Below the pieces are notes generated by a model that made no database searches, was not told the DNA's origin, and saw only the letters and a list, made by a program, of their open reading frames with translations. Below, one piece after another: positions 6,998-13,568 of a stretch of DNA of 15,594 bases; positions within the stretch are counted from its first letter, which is position 1, and every line of letters begins with the position of its first letter. Source of the DNA: Bacteroidia bacterium (GTDB lineage: Bacteria > Bacteroidota > Bacteroidia > Flavobacteriales > Flavobacteriaceae); the NCBI GenBank assembly GCA_018679315.1, contig JAHHLF010000311.1, forward strand, positions 1 to 15,594. Reading direction: 5' to 3'. The translations under genes were made by a program, and so were the position numbers.

Positions 6998-7454
6998 ATC
7001 CTTTACGGGAGTGTGATCTTTTGCCTTTCCCATGCTTGTGATGTTTCGGACGATGTCTTTTGTGTTGGACTAGTTTTTCCCACTTTTCAAATTGATCTGC
7101 CGATAGGATATTTTTAATTTCCTTCTTATGTGCGATCTGAGCATCCAGTCGCTCATTCATCATTTCGTAACGCTTTTCAGAAGACAATTTCTCTTGATCT
7201 TCTTCCTGTTTCATTTCTTTGCGTTCAGCCATTCGGGAATCCCGTTCTTGTTCTTTTTTCAGGAGTACTACCTGCATTTGCTCTTGCTGACTTTCATTCA
7301 GATCAAGGGCTAAGGTCAGCTTTTTAGTTTGCAATTCGGAACGTTGTTCCGCTGTAAATTTGTGCTCTTTTCCATGTCTGGGTCCGCGATGAGCTTCCTG
7401 TCCCCAAACACTAAGCCCAAAAAGTAACAAAAGGGCCATCATTATAGTTTTCAT
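6996..7454 (-). CDS. Exported Spy/CpxP-like protein with His/Lys-rich tail
   Basis: A 152-residue protein with a signal peptide (residues 1 to about 18, ending SVWGQ). The mature part is mostly charged helix: FTAEQRSELQTKKLTLALDL (33-52), a long Glu/Lys/Gln-rich stretch to about 115, and LSADQFEKWEKLV (117-129). The paired EQ/DQ motifs resemble the LTxxQ motifs of Spy/CpxP periplasmic chaperones, and Bacteroidota have many such small proteins. Assignment to that superfamily is by pattern only. The last 22 residues hold 6 His and 10 Lys/Arg, and the start of the mature protein has 4 more His, which suggests metal or polyanion binding. The gene is monocistronic: a bidirectional terminator overlaps its stop, and the terminator of the next gene on this strand lies upstream. 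Confidence 0.82.
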   Translation of the reverse strand: MKTIMMALLLLFGLSVWGQEAHRGPRHGKEHKFTAEQRSELQTKKLTLALDLNESQQEQMQVVLLKKEQERDSRMAERKEMKQEEDQEKLSSEKRYEMMNERLDAQIAHKKEIKNILSADQFEKWEKLVQHKRHRPKHHKHGKGKRSHSRKG

Positions 7455-7537
7455 GTGTATAATTTTTAGATTCCTTTTTAAGACTTTGTAAAAGGCGGAT
7501 AGTTTAACCCGTTACCCTGTTTTAATAGAAGATTAAC

Positions 7538-7568
7538 AAAAAAACCCTGTAGTATGCACCACAGGGTT
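7538..7568 (-). terminator. Terminator after the 60-residue membrane protein gene
   Basis: The arms AACCCTGT (7543-7550) and ACAGGGTT (7561-7568) are separated by 10 bases and followed on the minus strand by TTTTTTT (complement of 7538-7544). It starts 28 bases beyond the stop at 7596. The 26-base hairpin is 24/26 identical to the one at 11926-11951. Confidence 0.82.
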
Positions 7569-7595
7569 TTCCATAGTTAGTAGTATTAGCTGAGT

Positions 7596-7778
7596 TCACT
7601 TTACGTTATAAGATTTTCTGTCCTGATCCTCGGAAATATCATCAGATAATTCTGTATCGACAACCTGGGGTTTCGTATTCTCAAATTCCTTGAAAGAATC
7701 GTGAGTTGTAGTATAATAGATTATCACGGAAATAACGAGCGCAATAAAGTAGAAGAGGCTCTTTAATTTGTAATTCAT
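7596..7778 (-). CDS. Small single-pass membrane protein, function unknown
   Basis: A 60-residue product. After MNYKLK comes one hydrophobic segment (about residues 7-23, SLFYFIALVISVIIYY), then a polar, acidic tail rich in Asp and Glu (VDTELSDDISEDQD). This predicts an inner-membrane anchor with a soluble tail of about 35 residues. I do not recognise a family. The frame extends upstream to an ATG at 7865, but those extra 29 codons cross the metalloprotease terminator, so the internal ATG at 7778 is preferred. Terminators on both sides suggest its own transcript. Confidence 0.6.
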   Translation of the reverse strand: MNYKLKSLFYFIALVISVIIYYTTTHDSFKEFENTKPQVVDTELSDDISEDQDRKSYNVK

Positions 7779-7810
7779 GATTTGGGGCTTTGGTTCTACC
7801 AATTTACCAT

Positions 7811-7851
7811 AAAAAAAGCCCCCTTCCCGGCAGATGTTGCCAAACAAGGCT
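7811..7851 (-). terminator. Terminator of the metalloprotease gene
   Basis: On the minus strand AGCCTTGTTTGGC pairs, with G-U pairs and a small bulge, with GCCGGGAAGGGGGCT across a 7-base loop, and runs into seven T (complement of 7811-7817). It lies about 100 bases beyond the metalloprotease stop and just before the small membrane protein gene. The stem is imperfect but the GC-rich base and T-tract fit an intrinsic terminator. Confidence 0.68.
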
Positions 7852-7881
7852 GTTGATGTTGTCAACTATGTCAAAATTGTG

Positions 7882-7931
7882 GTGTGTTCGATGAACTACA
7901 CTTCATTGATCTGCAGCAAATCTGCAGATCA
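7882..7931. repeat. Two consecutive inverted repeats downstream of the metalloprotease gene
   Basis: The stronger one is TGATCTGCAG (7907-7916) and CTGCAGATCA (7922-7931), a perfect 10-bp inverted repeat with a 5-base loop. The second is GTGTGTTC (7882-7889) and GAACTACAC (7893-7901), 8 pairs with one bulged base. Neither has a T-tract, so they are not classical terminators; they fall in the 3' untranslated part of the metalloprotease transcript. Confidence 0.7.
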
Positions 7932-7948
7932 TCGATAAAATGGTCATA

Positions 7949-10447
7949 TTATCGAGGGTCCAGGATCTGACGAATGCGCTCACGTGCATCTTCCAGGTGG
8001 TATCTGCTGATCGGATCCGAAGTGCGACCAATTGCCGGCCCAAGCTGCCTCTCAAGCGTTTTAAGCTCTGCCCGGGCTACGGAACGAATATCAGACTGAC
8101 TCGTATTTACGATAGTCGACTTTCTATATCCGCCAAAATCAGGGAGTTTTTTCTGGTTCTCTGCCGTCATCAGGTAGGCCAAACGATCAATATGGGCTTT
8201 CTGTAAATTACGCCTGTATGTATCAATGGATCTGCCTCTTTGCAACTCGCTCCAGAGACCATTGCGTAGCTCACGCATCATTTCTACCAGAGAATATGCA
8301 TTGTTTCCATTCAGGGTTTCATTTTCTATGATCCTTGCCATTTTACCCAAACTTAGAACTGAATTAAGTCCGCGAACTTGAATATTTCTAATTCGTTCTA
8401 CCGAGCCTGAATACTCAATACGGGAGAAAAGTTCTTTATCAATAAGCCACTCCGGTGTTTTGAATAGATCATCCTGCAGGAATTTCATACATGCCTTTTG
8501 ATGTGCTTTAGGCACATGGGTATAAACAGCACCTTCTTGCTCATAGGTTTTATGATATTCATACACGCCTCCGATATTTGCAGCAACGTGTCGTGTATAT
8601 CGGTTGAATTGATTCACTACTTGCTGATATAGTGTTCCCAGATCATCGTAATCTTTCCCGTCTTCGGCGGTCCATGTGATCAACTTAGGTACAATCCGTT
8701 TGAGGTTTGCAATCCCGTACCTCCCAGCTTTGACAGCATCGTCGCCCAGATCTTCTGTTTGTGAACTCGGGTCAACAACATCACCGACCTGCTGATGTCC
8801 GAAGCGATACATCGGATCGCCGGCATGAGCCAGGATCCATTTATCCAGGATAGGCTTTTCATCTTCAGCACTTGTATTCAGGATGGGTCGGTATCCCCAT
8901 TGGATCGCATATTTATCATATATACCAATGTTGGGCATAAGCGCTACATCTCCGTCTTCGGGCTGAGCGATATAATTGAATCGGGCATAGTCCATGATCG
9001 AAGGAGCCGTACCATATTTTTTCGTAAAACTTTCAGAACGCAATGAATCTACCGGATAGGCAACACTGCTTCCCATATTATGTGGCAGGCCAATTGTGTG
9101 TCCTACTTCATGTGCGGAAACAAAACGGATCAAACGCCCCATTATCTCATCTTTAAACGCCACACCGCGGGCTTCATCATTGATAGTGGCAGTTTGAACG
9201 AAATACCAATTGCGTAAGAGCGTCATCACATTGTGGTACCAGTTAATGTCGGATTCAAGTATCTCCCCACTTCTTGGGTCACTAACATGGGGCCCATTGG
9301 CATTTGGGATAGGCGATGCCAAATACCGTACTACCGAATAGCGGACATCTTCTGGAGACCATTCCGGATCTTCTTCCGGACTTGGTGGATCTTTGGCCAG
9401 GATGGCATTCTTAAACCCAGCCTCCTCGAATGCTACTTGCCAGTCTTCTATACCTTGTTTAATGAAGGGAACCCATTTTTTTGGGGTAGCTCTATCTACA
9501 TAATAGATGATAGGCTTCTTGGGTTCTACCAACTCCCCGCTTTTAAACTTTTCTATATCTTCTTCCTTTACTTCCAGTCGCCAGCGATCAAGAAACCTGA
9601 TCGTCTTGCTTTCTTGTACGTCAAGGCCATAGTCTACTTGTCCGCGTGCAAACCAGCCAACACGCCTGTCAAAATATCTGCGTTTCATAGGCGTTTCCGG
9701 CAAGAGGATCATTGAATTGTTGATCTCTACTGAAATGGACCCGAGACTCCCATTGGATGGAGGATTGGAAGCCGCGTAGGTCTTAACGTGACGTGCTTCA
9801 ATATTTAATGGGTAGCTTTTTAAGGTTTCAATGTAACTACGTGGTCCATCGAGCTTGGTGATCTTATATTGCTTCCTCCTGAATTCAGGTAATCCCAGTG
9901 CTTTAACGTCTTTAGTAAACAGATCATTTATCTGAATGACGGTCGCAGGCGCCAGCGAATCTTTTTTGAAGGCTTTTATGTCGAATGCGTAAAGAACGGG
10001 TTCAAAATTGGAATTTACCACTGCTTCATGAACCGGAAGGGAATCGGCAGCCACTACATCATGACTTACGACTCGCAATAAGACTTTTTTGGGTTTCTTT
10101 TCCCATCGCAACACCTGGGTATTGATCTTTCCTCCTCCGAAACCAATGCCAGAAGCTGTTTTAGAAATTCTGCTCACCATAAGCATTTCTCTTGTAAAAA
10201 GGGAATCAGGGATCTCATAAAACCAATCTGAATCTACCTGGTGTACATCAAAAAGCCCTTTATCTGTTTTGGCCTCCTTGGTGATCACCTTTTCGTAGGG
10301 TTTGATATCTCCCTTCTTTTCTTTGGATTTTTCCGAGGTTTTTTCAGTGTCTTTATTTTTCTTTTTGAAAAGCTGCCCGTGGATTGTTTGGGACGATAAG
10401 AATAGGCAAACGCTTAGTAGCGCCATGCGAATAAATATGCGGGTCAT
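7949..10447 (-). CDS. Secreted zinc-dependent metalloprotease (DUF5117/DUF5118/DUF4953 type)
   Basis: Large exported metallopeptidase of 832 residues, of a kind widespread in Bacteroidota and of unknown substrate. The signal peptide is MTRIFIRMALLSVCLF plus a short c-region ending IHGQ. A Lys/Glu-rich linker follows, then regions matching the DUF5118 and DUF5117 N-terminal modules (for example DWFYEIPDSLF, MLMVSRISK and FDRRVGWFARGQVDY). The catalytic motif is HEVGHTIGLPH (H446, E447, H450 and H456 from this start), an HExxHxxGxxH zinc site, with a Met-turn-like SIMDY about 40 residues later, as in metzincins. The frame is open to an ATG at 10486. The ATG at 10447 is chosen because it gives a proper signal peptide and because a -7 promoter element sits at 10475-10482, inside the longer version. 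The gene is apparently monocistronic and divergent from the acidic repeat genes. Confidence 0.93.
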   Translation of the reverse strand: MTRIFIRMALLSVCLFLSSQTIHGQLFKKKNKDTEKTSEKSKEKKGDIKPYEKVITKEAKTDKGLFDVHQVDSDWFYEIPDSLFTREMLMVSRISKTASGIGFGGGKINTQVLRWEKKPKKVLLRVVSHDVVAADSLPVHEAVVNSNFEPVLYAFDIKAFKKDSLAPATVIQINDLFTKDVKALGLPEFRRKQYKITKLDGPRSYIETLKSYPLNIEARHVKTYAASNPPSNGSLGSISVEINNSMILLPETPMKRRYFDRRVGWFARGQVDYGLDVQESKTIRFLDRWRLEVKEEDIEKFKSGELVEPKKPIIYYVDRATPKKWVPFIKQGIEDWQVAFEEAGFKNAILAKDPPSPEEDPEWSPEDVRYSVVRYLASPIPNANGPHVSDPRSGEILESDINWYHNVMTLLRNWYFVQTATINDEARGVAFKDEIMGRLIRFVSAHEVGHTIGLPHNMGSSVAYPVDSLRSESFTKKYGTAPSIMDYARFNYIAQPEDGDVALMPNIGIYDKYAIQWGYRPILNTSAEDEKPILDKWILAHAGDPMYRFGHQQVGDVVDPSSQTEDLGDDAVKAGRYGIANLKRIVPKLITWTAEDGKDYDDLGTLYQQVVNQFNRYTRHVAANIGGVYEYHKTYEQEGAVYTHVPKAHQKACMKFLQDDLFKTPEWLIDKELFSRIEYSGSVERIRNIQVRGLNSVLSLGKMARIIENETLNGNNAYSLVEMMRELRNGLWSELQRGRSIDTYRRNLQKAHIDRLAYLMTAENQKKLPDFGGYRKSTIVNTSQSDIRSVARAELKTLERQLGPAIGRTSDPISRYHLEDARERIRQILDPR

Positions 10448-10474
10448 ATGAATACAGTTTTGGTAAATGAAGCC

Positions 10475-10482
10475 GAAAGATA
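10475..10482 (-). promoter_or_regulatory. -7 promoter element of the metalloprotease gene
   Basis: The minus strand reads TATCTTTC, one base off TAnnTTTG, 27 bp upstream of the ATG at 10447. Just upstream (10483-10500) is a short imperfect inverted repeat (CCATTCT and AGAATTGG on the minus strand) that could be a regulator site. No clear -33 TTG is visible. Confidence 0.45.
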
Positions 10483-10634
10483 CCAATTCTTTTAGAATGG
10501 ATTATATATAGGTATGATTGGCTAAGAGTGTGTTAAACATCTCTAAAAACTGTAACAACTGCAAAAAGATTTCGTCATATAAGCAAACAATCAATTTAGA
10601 GGATGGATTCATGCTCATCCTCATTCAATCAAGA

Positions 10635-11132
10635 ATGAACAAACTACTAATCTGTGGAATGGTATTGCTAAGCACTACTGCCACACCGCAAAATGAAAAT
10701 CCCCTTTTGGATGATATATGTCAGGAAGTGGTCCTAGGTTTAGATCCAGCTGTCATAAATGTACCACACGAATTTATCCGACTCCTCGGTGAGGAATGCG
10801 CCGAAGAAGTCTCATGGAATGAAATAGCCTTCCTGGAAGAAGATGAGTCTGAAAACCTGGGCTTTGAAAGCTCAGCTTACTTACCTGAGAATTTTGATCC
10901 TTACGCAGCCCCAACCGACCTGGCAGGGATCAATTATATCGAAGAAGAAGCAGACTTAGATCCATATATAGACACGGCACTTTATTTGCCGGAAGGATTT
11001 AGCGCCTATGATGTCTATGTGAATTGGGAAACTATTGTATATATAGAAGAAGAAGACCTGGAATTAGGATTTGACACGGCAATGTATTTGCCAGTAGGAT
11101 TCGATCCTTATGCCTCGGTTGTCGCAAAATAG
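10635..11132 (+). CDS. Exported acidic protein with three 35-residue repeats (paralog A)
   Basis: A 165-residue protein of unknown function. From the ATG at 10635 it has a short signal peptide (MNKLLICGMVLLSTTATPQ). Residues about 23-63 are a divergent region, and 64-165 are three repeats. Each starts with a segment like IxYIEEE, continues with LGFDTA and ends with YLPEGFDPY plus a linker of about 8 residues. The period is exactly 35 residues (64-98, 99-133), and the last copy stops just after FDPY. Asp and Glu far outnumber Lys and Arg, so the protein is very acidic. There is no lipobox, no membrane segment besides the signal and no visible type IX secretion tail. The frame extends to an ATG at 10518, but the extra residues do not resemble a leader; an ATG at 10611 is also possible. 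The next gene is a paralog, and a strong terminator follows. Confidence 0.82.
   Translation: MNKLLICGMVLLSTTATPQNENPLLDDICQEVVLGLDPAVINVPHEFIRLLGEECAEEVSWNEIAFLEEDESENLGFESSAYLPENFDPYAAPTDLAGINYIEEEADLDPYIDTALYLPEGFSAYDVYVNWETIVYIEEEDLELGFDTAMYLPVGFDPYASVVAK
10824..11129 (+). repeat. Three in-frame 105-bp coding repeats of paralog A
   Basis: Units begin at 10824, 10929 and 11034; the last is 96 bp. They are clear at protein level (YIEEE core and YLPxxF motif) but diverged at DNA level, so they are an old duplication kept by selection, not a recent minisatellite. A possible more degenerate unit precedes them (about 10701-10823). Confidence 0.85.
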
Positions 11133-11170
11133 ACAGATACGTTCTTTAGTCACTTTGAATTAGTTGGTAG

Positions 11171-11200
11171 CCCCTGACATTAAATGTCAGGGGTTTTTTT
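11171..11200 (+). terminator. Intrinsic terminator of acidic repeat gene A
   Basis: CCCCTGACAT (11171-11180) pairs perfectly with ATGTCAGGGG (11184-11193) around a 3-base loop and is followed by seven T. It lies 38 bases after the stop of gene A and separates it from paralog B. Confidence 0.92.
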
Positions 11201-11449
11201 ATGACCTTGTTCAAGTTGTTGAGCAAATCGAGCATTTTACTCGATTTTTAACAAATATTTAACAAAAAATTGTTCAATATCGACTTGGTAAAAGCTAAAC
11301 AGTATTATTGCCATCTCAGCAATTTAAAAGGTCCCGGAATGCGAAGTTCGCAATGGGGGAATATAAATGTTAAAGAGCCCATTATTCGGGAGTTGAGAGC
11401 GATTTGTTAAGGAATTCAGAAGGACAATAATAACCTCAAAACCGGGTTG
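11201..11449. other. Gene-free leader region between paralogs A and B
   Basis: No credible coding sequence. It holds an 8-bp inverted repeat AAATCGAG/CTCGATTT (11225-11232, 11240-11247) followed by TT; an AT-rich stretch with two TTTAACAAA-like units (about 11247-11270); and a small perfect palindrome TGCGAA-G-TTCGCA (11340-11352) that could be an operator. The sequence is long for a simple leader compared with other gaps here. Confidence 0.5.
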
Positions 11450-11457
11450 TATCTTTG
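11450..11457 (+). promoter_or_regulatory. -7 promoter element of acidic repeat gene B
   Basis: TATCTTTG matches the Bacteroidota -7 consensus TAnnTTTG exactly, 23 bp before the ATG at 11481. No TTG is found at the expected -33 spacing, which may mean an activator or alternative sigma factor is used. Confidence 0.7.
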
Positions 11458-11480
11458 TAACAAATAATAAACTTAACGTT

Positions 11481-11894
11481 ATGAAAAGAGAGATTTTAAC
11501 AGGAATTTTAGGGTTGGCTACCACCGCCCTTGCCTTTGGAATGCAGACTGGGAATTCTCCAATACATACCCCGCATATTGAAGGGGATAGCATAGCCTAT
11601 ATTGAGGAAGAAATTCCGGTTGATTTAGGTTTTGATACGGCTACATATTTACCGGAAGGTTTTGATGCCTATGATCTGCCTGAGAACATTATGGATATCT
11701 CTTATATAGAAGAAGAGGCCAGAGTGGAATTGGATTTCGATTTAAATAAATACCTCCCCAAAGCCTTTAATCCTTATAAAGAGTATTTTGATTTAAACAG
11801 CATCCAGTATATTGAGGATGAGGAAGTGATCGAATTTGATTTTGATATCCAGGATTATTTACCAGCGGATTTCACACCCGTATCAACTTTCTAA
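11481..11894 (+). CDS. Exported acidic protein with three 35-residue repeats (paralog B)
   Basis: A 137-residue paralog of the preceding protein, function unknown. The signal peptide is MKREILTGILGLATTALAFG (cleavage probably after ALA). After a spacer of about 17 residues come three repeats: 38-72 (IAYIEEEIPVDLGFDTATY, then LPEGFDAY), 73-107 (ISYIEEE, LDFD, YLPKAFNPY) and 108-137 (IQYIEDE, FDFD, YLPADFTP). The period is 35 residues, identical to paralog A, and again the last unit lacks the linker. The protein is strongly acidic and has no cysteine after the signal, no lipobox and no recognisable enzyme motif. A perfect -7 element precedes it and a 14-bp-stem terminator follows, so it is a separate transcript from A. 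This is a real gene, judging from the conserved repeats, signal peptide and transcription signals. Confidence 0.87.
   Translation: MKREILTGILGLATTALAFGMQTGNSPIHTPHIEGDSIAYIEEEIPVDLGFDTATYLPEGFDAYDLPENIMDISYIEEEARVELDFDLNKYLPKAFNPYKEYFDLNSIQYIEDEEVIEFDFDIQDYLPADFTPVSTF
11592..11891 (+). repeat. Three in-frame 105-bp coding repeats of paralog B
   Basis: Units begin at 11592, 11697 and 11802; the last is 90 bp. They are the same repeat type as 10824-11129. The first unit of B is closest to the last unit of A (both contain LGFDTA and end in GFD-Y), consistent with spread between the two genes. Confidence 0.85.
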
Positions 11895-11922
11895 TAGAAT
11901 AGAATAGTAACATAGGATTATT

Positions 11923-11955
11923 AAAAACCCTGTAGTATGGACTACAGGGTTTTTT
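11923..11955. terminator. Terminator after gene B, likely bidirectional
   Basis: AAAAACCCTGTAGT (11923-11936) pairs with ACTACAGGGTTTTT (11941-11954) around the loop ATGG. T-tracts are present in both directions, so it can also stop minus-strand transcription coming from the SLC13 gene. It starts 28 bases after the stop of gene B. Its core is nearly identical to the hairpin at 7543-7568. Confidence 0.9.
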
Positions 11956-12040
11956 ATGTAAAACTTACATCTATATAAGAAAAAGACTACATTTACGTTA
12001 ACTTAAGGAATGTAAACCCTTAATTTTAAGTATACGTGAT

Positions 12041-12076
12041 GACCCTGTTTTTCCGATAATTCGGGATGGCAGGGTC
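12041..12076 (-). other. Hairpin directly after the SLC13 transporter gene
   Basis: GACCCTG (12041-12047) and CAGGGTC (12070-12076) form an outer 7-bp stem; CCGA and TCGG inside (12053-12056, 12061-12064) add an inner one. It begins one base past the transporter stop on the minus strand but has no T-tract in that direction. It may protect the 3' end of the mRNA or be a weak terminator. Confidence 0.55.
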
Positions 12077-12077
12077 T

Positions 12078-13514
12078 TTAATTGAATAGTGCTGGGACGA
12101 CAAACTGAAAGACTAAGATTAATAAGGCCACCGAGATCAGGTTTAAAATGATACCCGCGCGAGCCATTTGATGCACTTTTATATAACCGCTTGCAAATAC
12201 AATGGCATTGGGTGGCGTGGCCATAGGAAGCATAAAAGCACAGCTACTTGCCATGGTTACGGGGATCAAAAGGTAGAGGATAGGAATATCCAGTCCGATG
12301 GCAATACCGGCCACGACAGGAGCCAGCACGGCTACAAGGGCTACATTGCTCATCAGTTCTGTCATAAAGAGCATTAATAAGATCAATAAGGAGGCTGTGA
12401 TAAGAATGGATAGTTCTGCGCCGGCGATCGCACTGGCAACTACATCTACGATACCGCTGACCGACATCCCCCGGGCTAATGCCAAACCTCCTCCAAAGAG
12501 AATCAAGATTCCCCAGGCCAGCTTCTTTGTGTCTCTCCATGTGATTATAAAATCCCCCTTCCGAAAATTATAAGGCAGAGAGAACAAGGCAATGGCACAC
12601 ATCATACTTATAATGGTATCTGATAATCTTAAACCCGGAAAGATCTCATTGATCAGGGTGCGGAAGACCCATAGAAAAACCGTCACCCCAAAAATGGCTA
12701 GCACCATTTTCTCCTTGCCTGTGGTAGGACCTAATTTTTGCAATTCATCGCGGATCACCTCACGTGAGGCTTGAAATTGCAATTGGTTATTTGGGAACAT
12801 CCACTTAACCAAAACCAAATAACAGATAGTAACCATGATCAATGAAAATGGCAGGCCCAATGTCATCCATTTTAAGAAGGATATCTCAATGTTGTATTCA
12901 TTTTCCAAAAGCCCGATCATCACCGAATTAGGAGGCGTACCAATAACAGTAGCAATGCCTCCTGCATTCGCTGAAAACGCGATCCCTAACATAACCGACA
13001 ATGCAAAATTCTTGTCTCCCTTAGTAAAACCATCTGCATCATCGATCAATAAGGAAATCACAGAGATGGCGATGGGTAGCATCACCACCGTACTTGCCGT
13101 ATTACTGATCCACATACTAAGAGCAGCCGTAGCGATCATAAATCCTAGAACGACCTTATTAGGTGTTGTTCCGGTGATCTTAATTATAGTCAGTGCAATG
13201 CGCTTATGGAGGTTTACTTTTTCGAGCGCCAGCGCCAGGATAAATCCACCAAAGAATAGAAATACGATCGGACTTCCATAGTTGGCCCCTACATCGGCCA
13301 TGGGCATGACTTTTAAGATCGGAAAGAGCAGTAGAGGGAGCAGTGCAGTTACTGATATGGAGACGGTTTCCGTGATCCACCAGATCACCATCCAGGCGGC
13401 CACTGCAATGACCGGATTGGCAAGTTCTTTCCCCGGCATCAGATCAGGCAAAAGAAATATACCCAGGAAGGCGAGCGGCCCCAATAGCAATCCAAATTTG
13501 CGTTCTAGACCCAT
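12078..13514 (-). CDS. SLC13/DASS-family anion symporter (dicarboxylate type)
   Basis: Inner-membrane Na+-coupled transporter, probably for di- or tricarboxylates such as succinate or citrate. The 478 residues are strongly hydrophobic with about 11 membrane segments and the inverted-repeat layout of the divalent anion/sodium symporters. First repeat: SNT at 137-139 (MWISNTAST) and GTPPNS at 192-197. Second repeat: SNV at 389-391 (TELMSNVALV) and ATPPNA at 432-437. In VcINDY both are SNT; SNV at the second site is also known in human SLC13A5, so it does not imply loss of function. The length is usual for bacterial members. The gene lies 54 bp downstream of lysS on the same strand without a terminator between them, so it is probably at least partly co-transcribed. 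Sulfate or another anion cannot be excluded as substrate. Confidence 0.92.
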   Translation of the reverse strand: MGLERKFGLLLGPLAFLGIFLLPDLMPGKELANPVIAVAAWMVIWWITETVSISVTALLPLLLFPILKVMPMADVGANYGSPIVFLFFGGFILALALEKVNLHKRIALTIIKITGTTPNKVVLGFMIATAALSMWISNTASTVVMLPIAISVISLLIDDADGFTKGDKNFALSVMLGIAFSANAGGIATVIGTPPNSVMIGLLENEYNIEISFLKWMTLGLPFSLIMVTICYLVLVKWMFPNNQLQFQASREVIRDELQKLGPTTGKEKMVLAIFGVTVFLWVFRTLINEIFPGLRLSDTIISMMCAIALFSLPYNFRKGDFIITWRDTKKLAWGILILFGGGLALARGMSVSGIVDVVASAIAGAELSILITASLLILLMLFMTELMSNVALVAVLAPVVAGIAIGLDIPILYLLIPVTMASSCAFMLPMATPPNAIVFASGYIKVHQMARAGIILNLISVALLILVFQFVVPALFN

Positions 13515-13568
13515 TTGGTTGATTTGAGTCCTAAACTAAAGATTTAAAATGGAATGATAAATTTTCGG

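Noticed and set aside
7779..7865. N-terminal extension of the small membrane protein from an ATG at 7865
   Set aside because: It would run through the metalloprotease terminator hairpin and T-tract; the internal ATG gives a normal membrane anchor start.
9233..9715. 160-codon plus-strand frame opposite the metalloprotease gene
   Set aside because: Antisense to a well-supported family protein; no start context, promoter or recognisable motif.
10518..10634. Upstream extension of paralog A from the ATG at 10518
   Set aside because: The extra 39 residues are Lys/Asn/Cys-rich and do not look like a leader, while the ATG at 10635 gives a good signal peptide like that of paralog B.
10824..11891. 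Regular repeats as a CRISPR-like array or recent minisatellite
   Set aside because: Units are 105 bp, in frame, diverged in DNA and conserved in protein, with no spacers; they are protein repeats.
12001..12035. AT-rich inverted repeat CTTAAGG...CCCTTAA before the SLC13 gene end
   Set aside because: Short, imperfect and AT-rich; expected by chance in this composition.
12835..13281. 148-codon plus-strand frame opposite the SLC13 transporter
   Set aside because: Hydrophobic shadow of a membrane protein gene on the other strand; no independent support.
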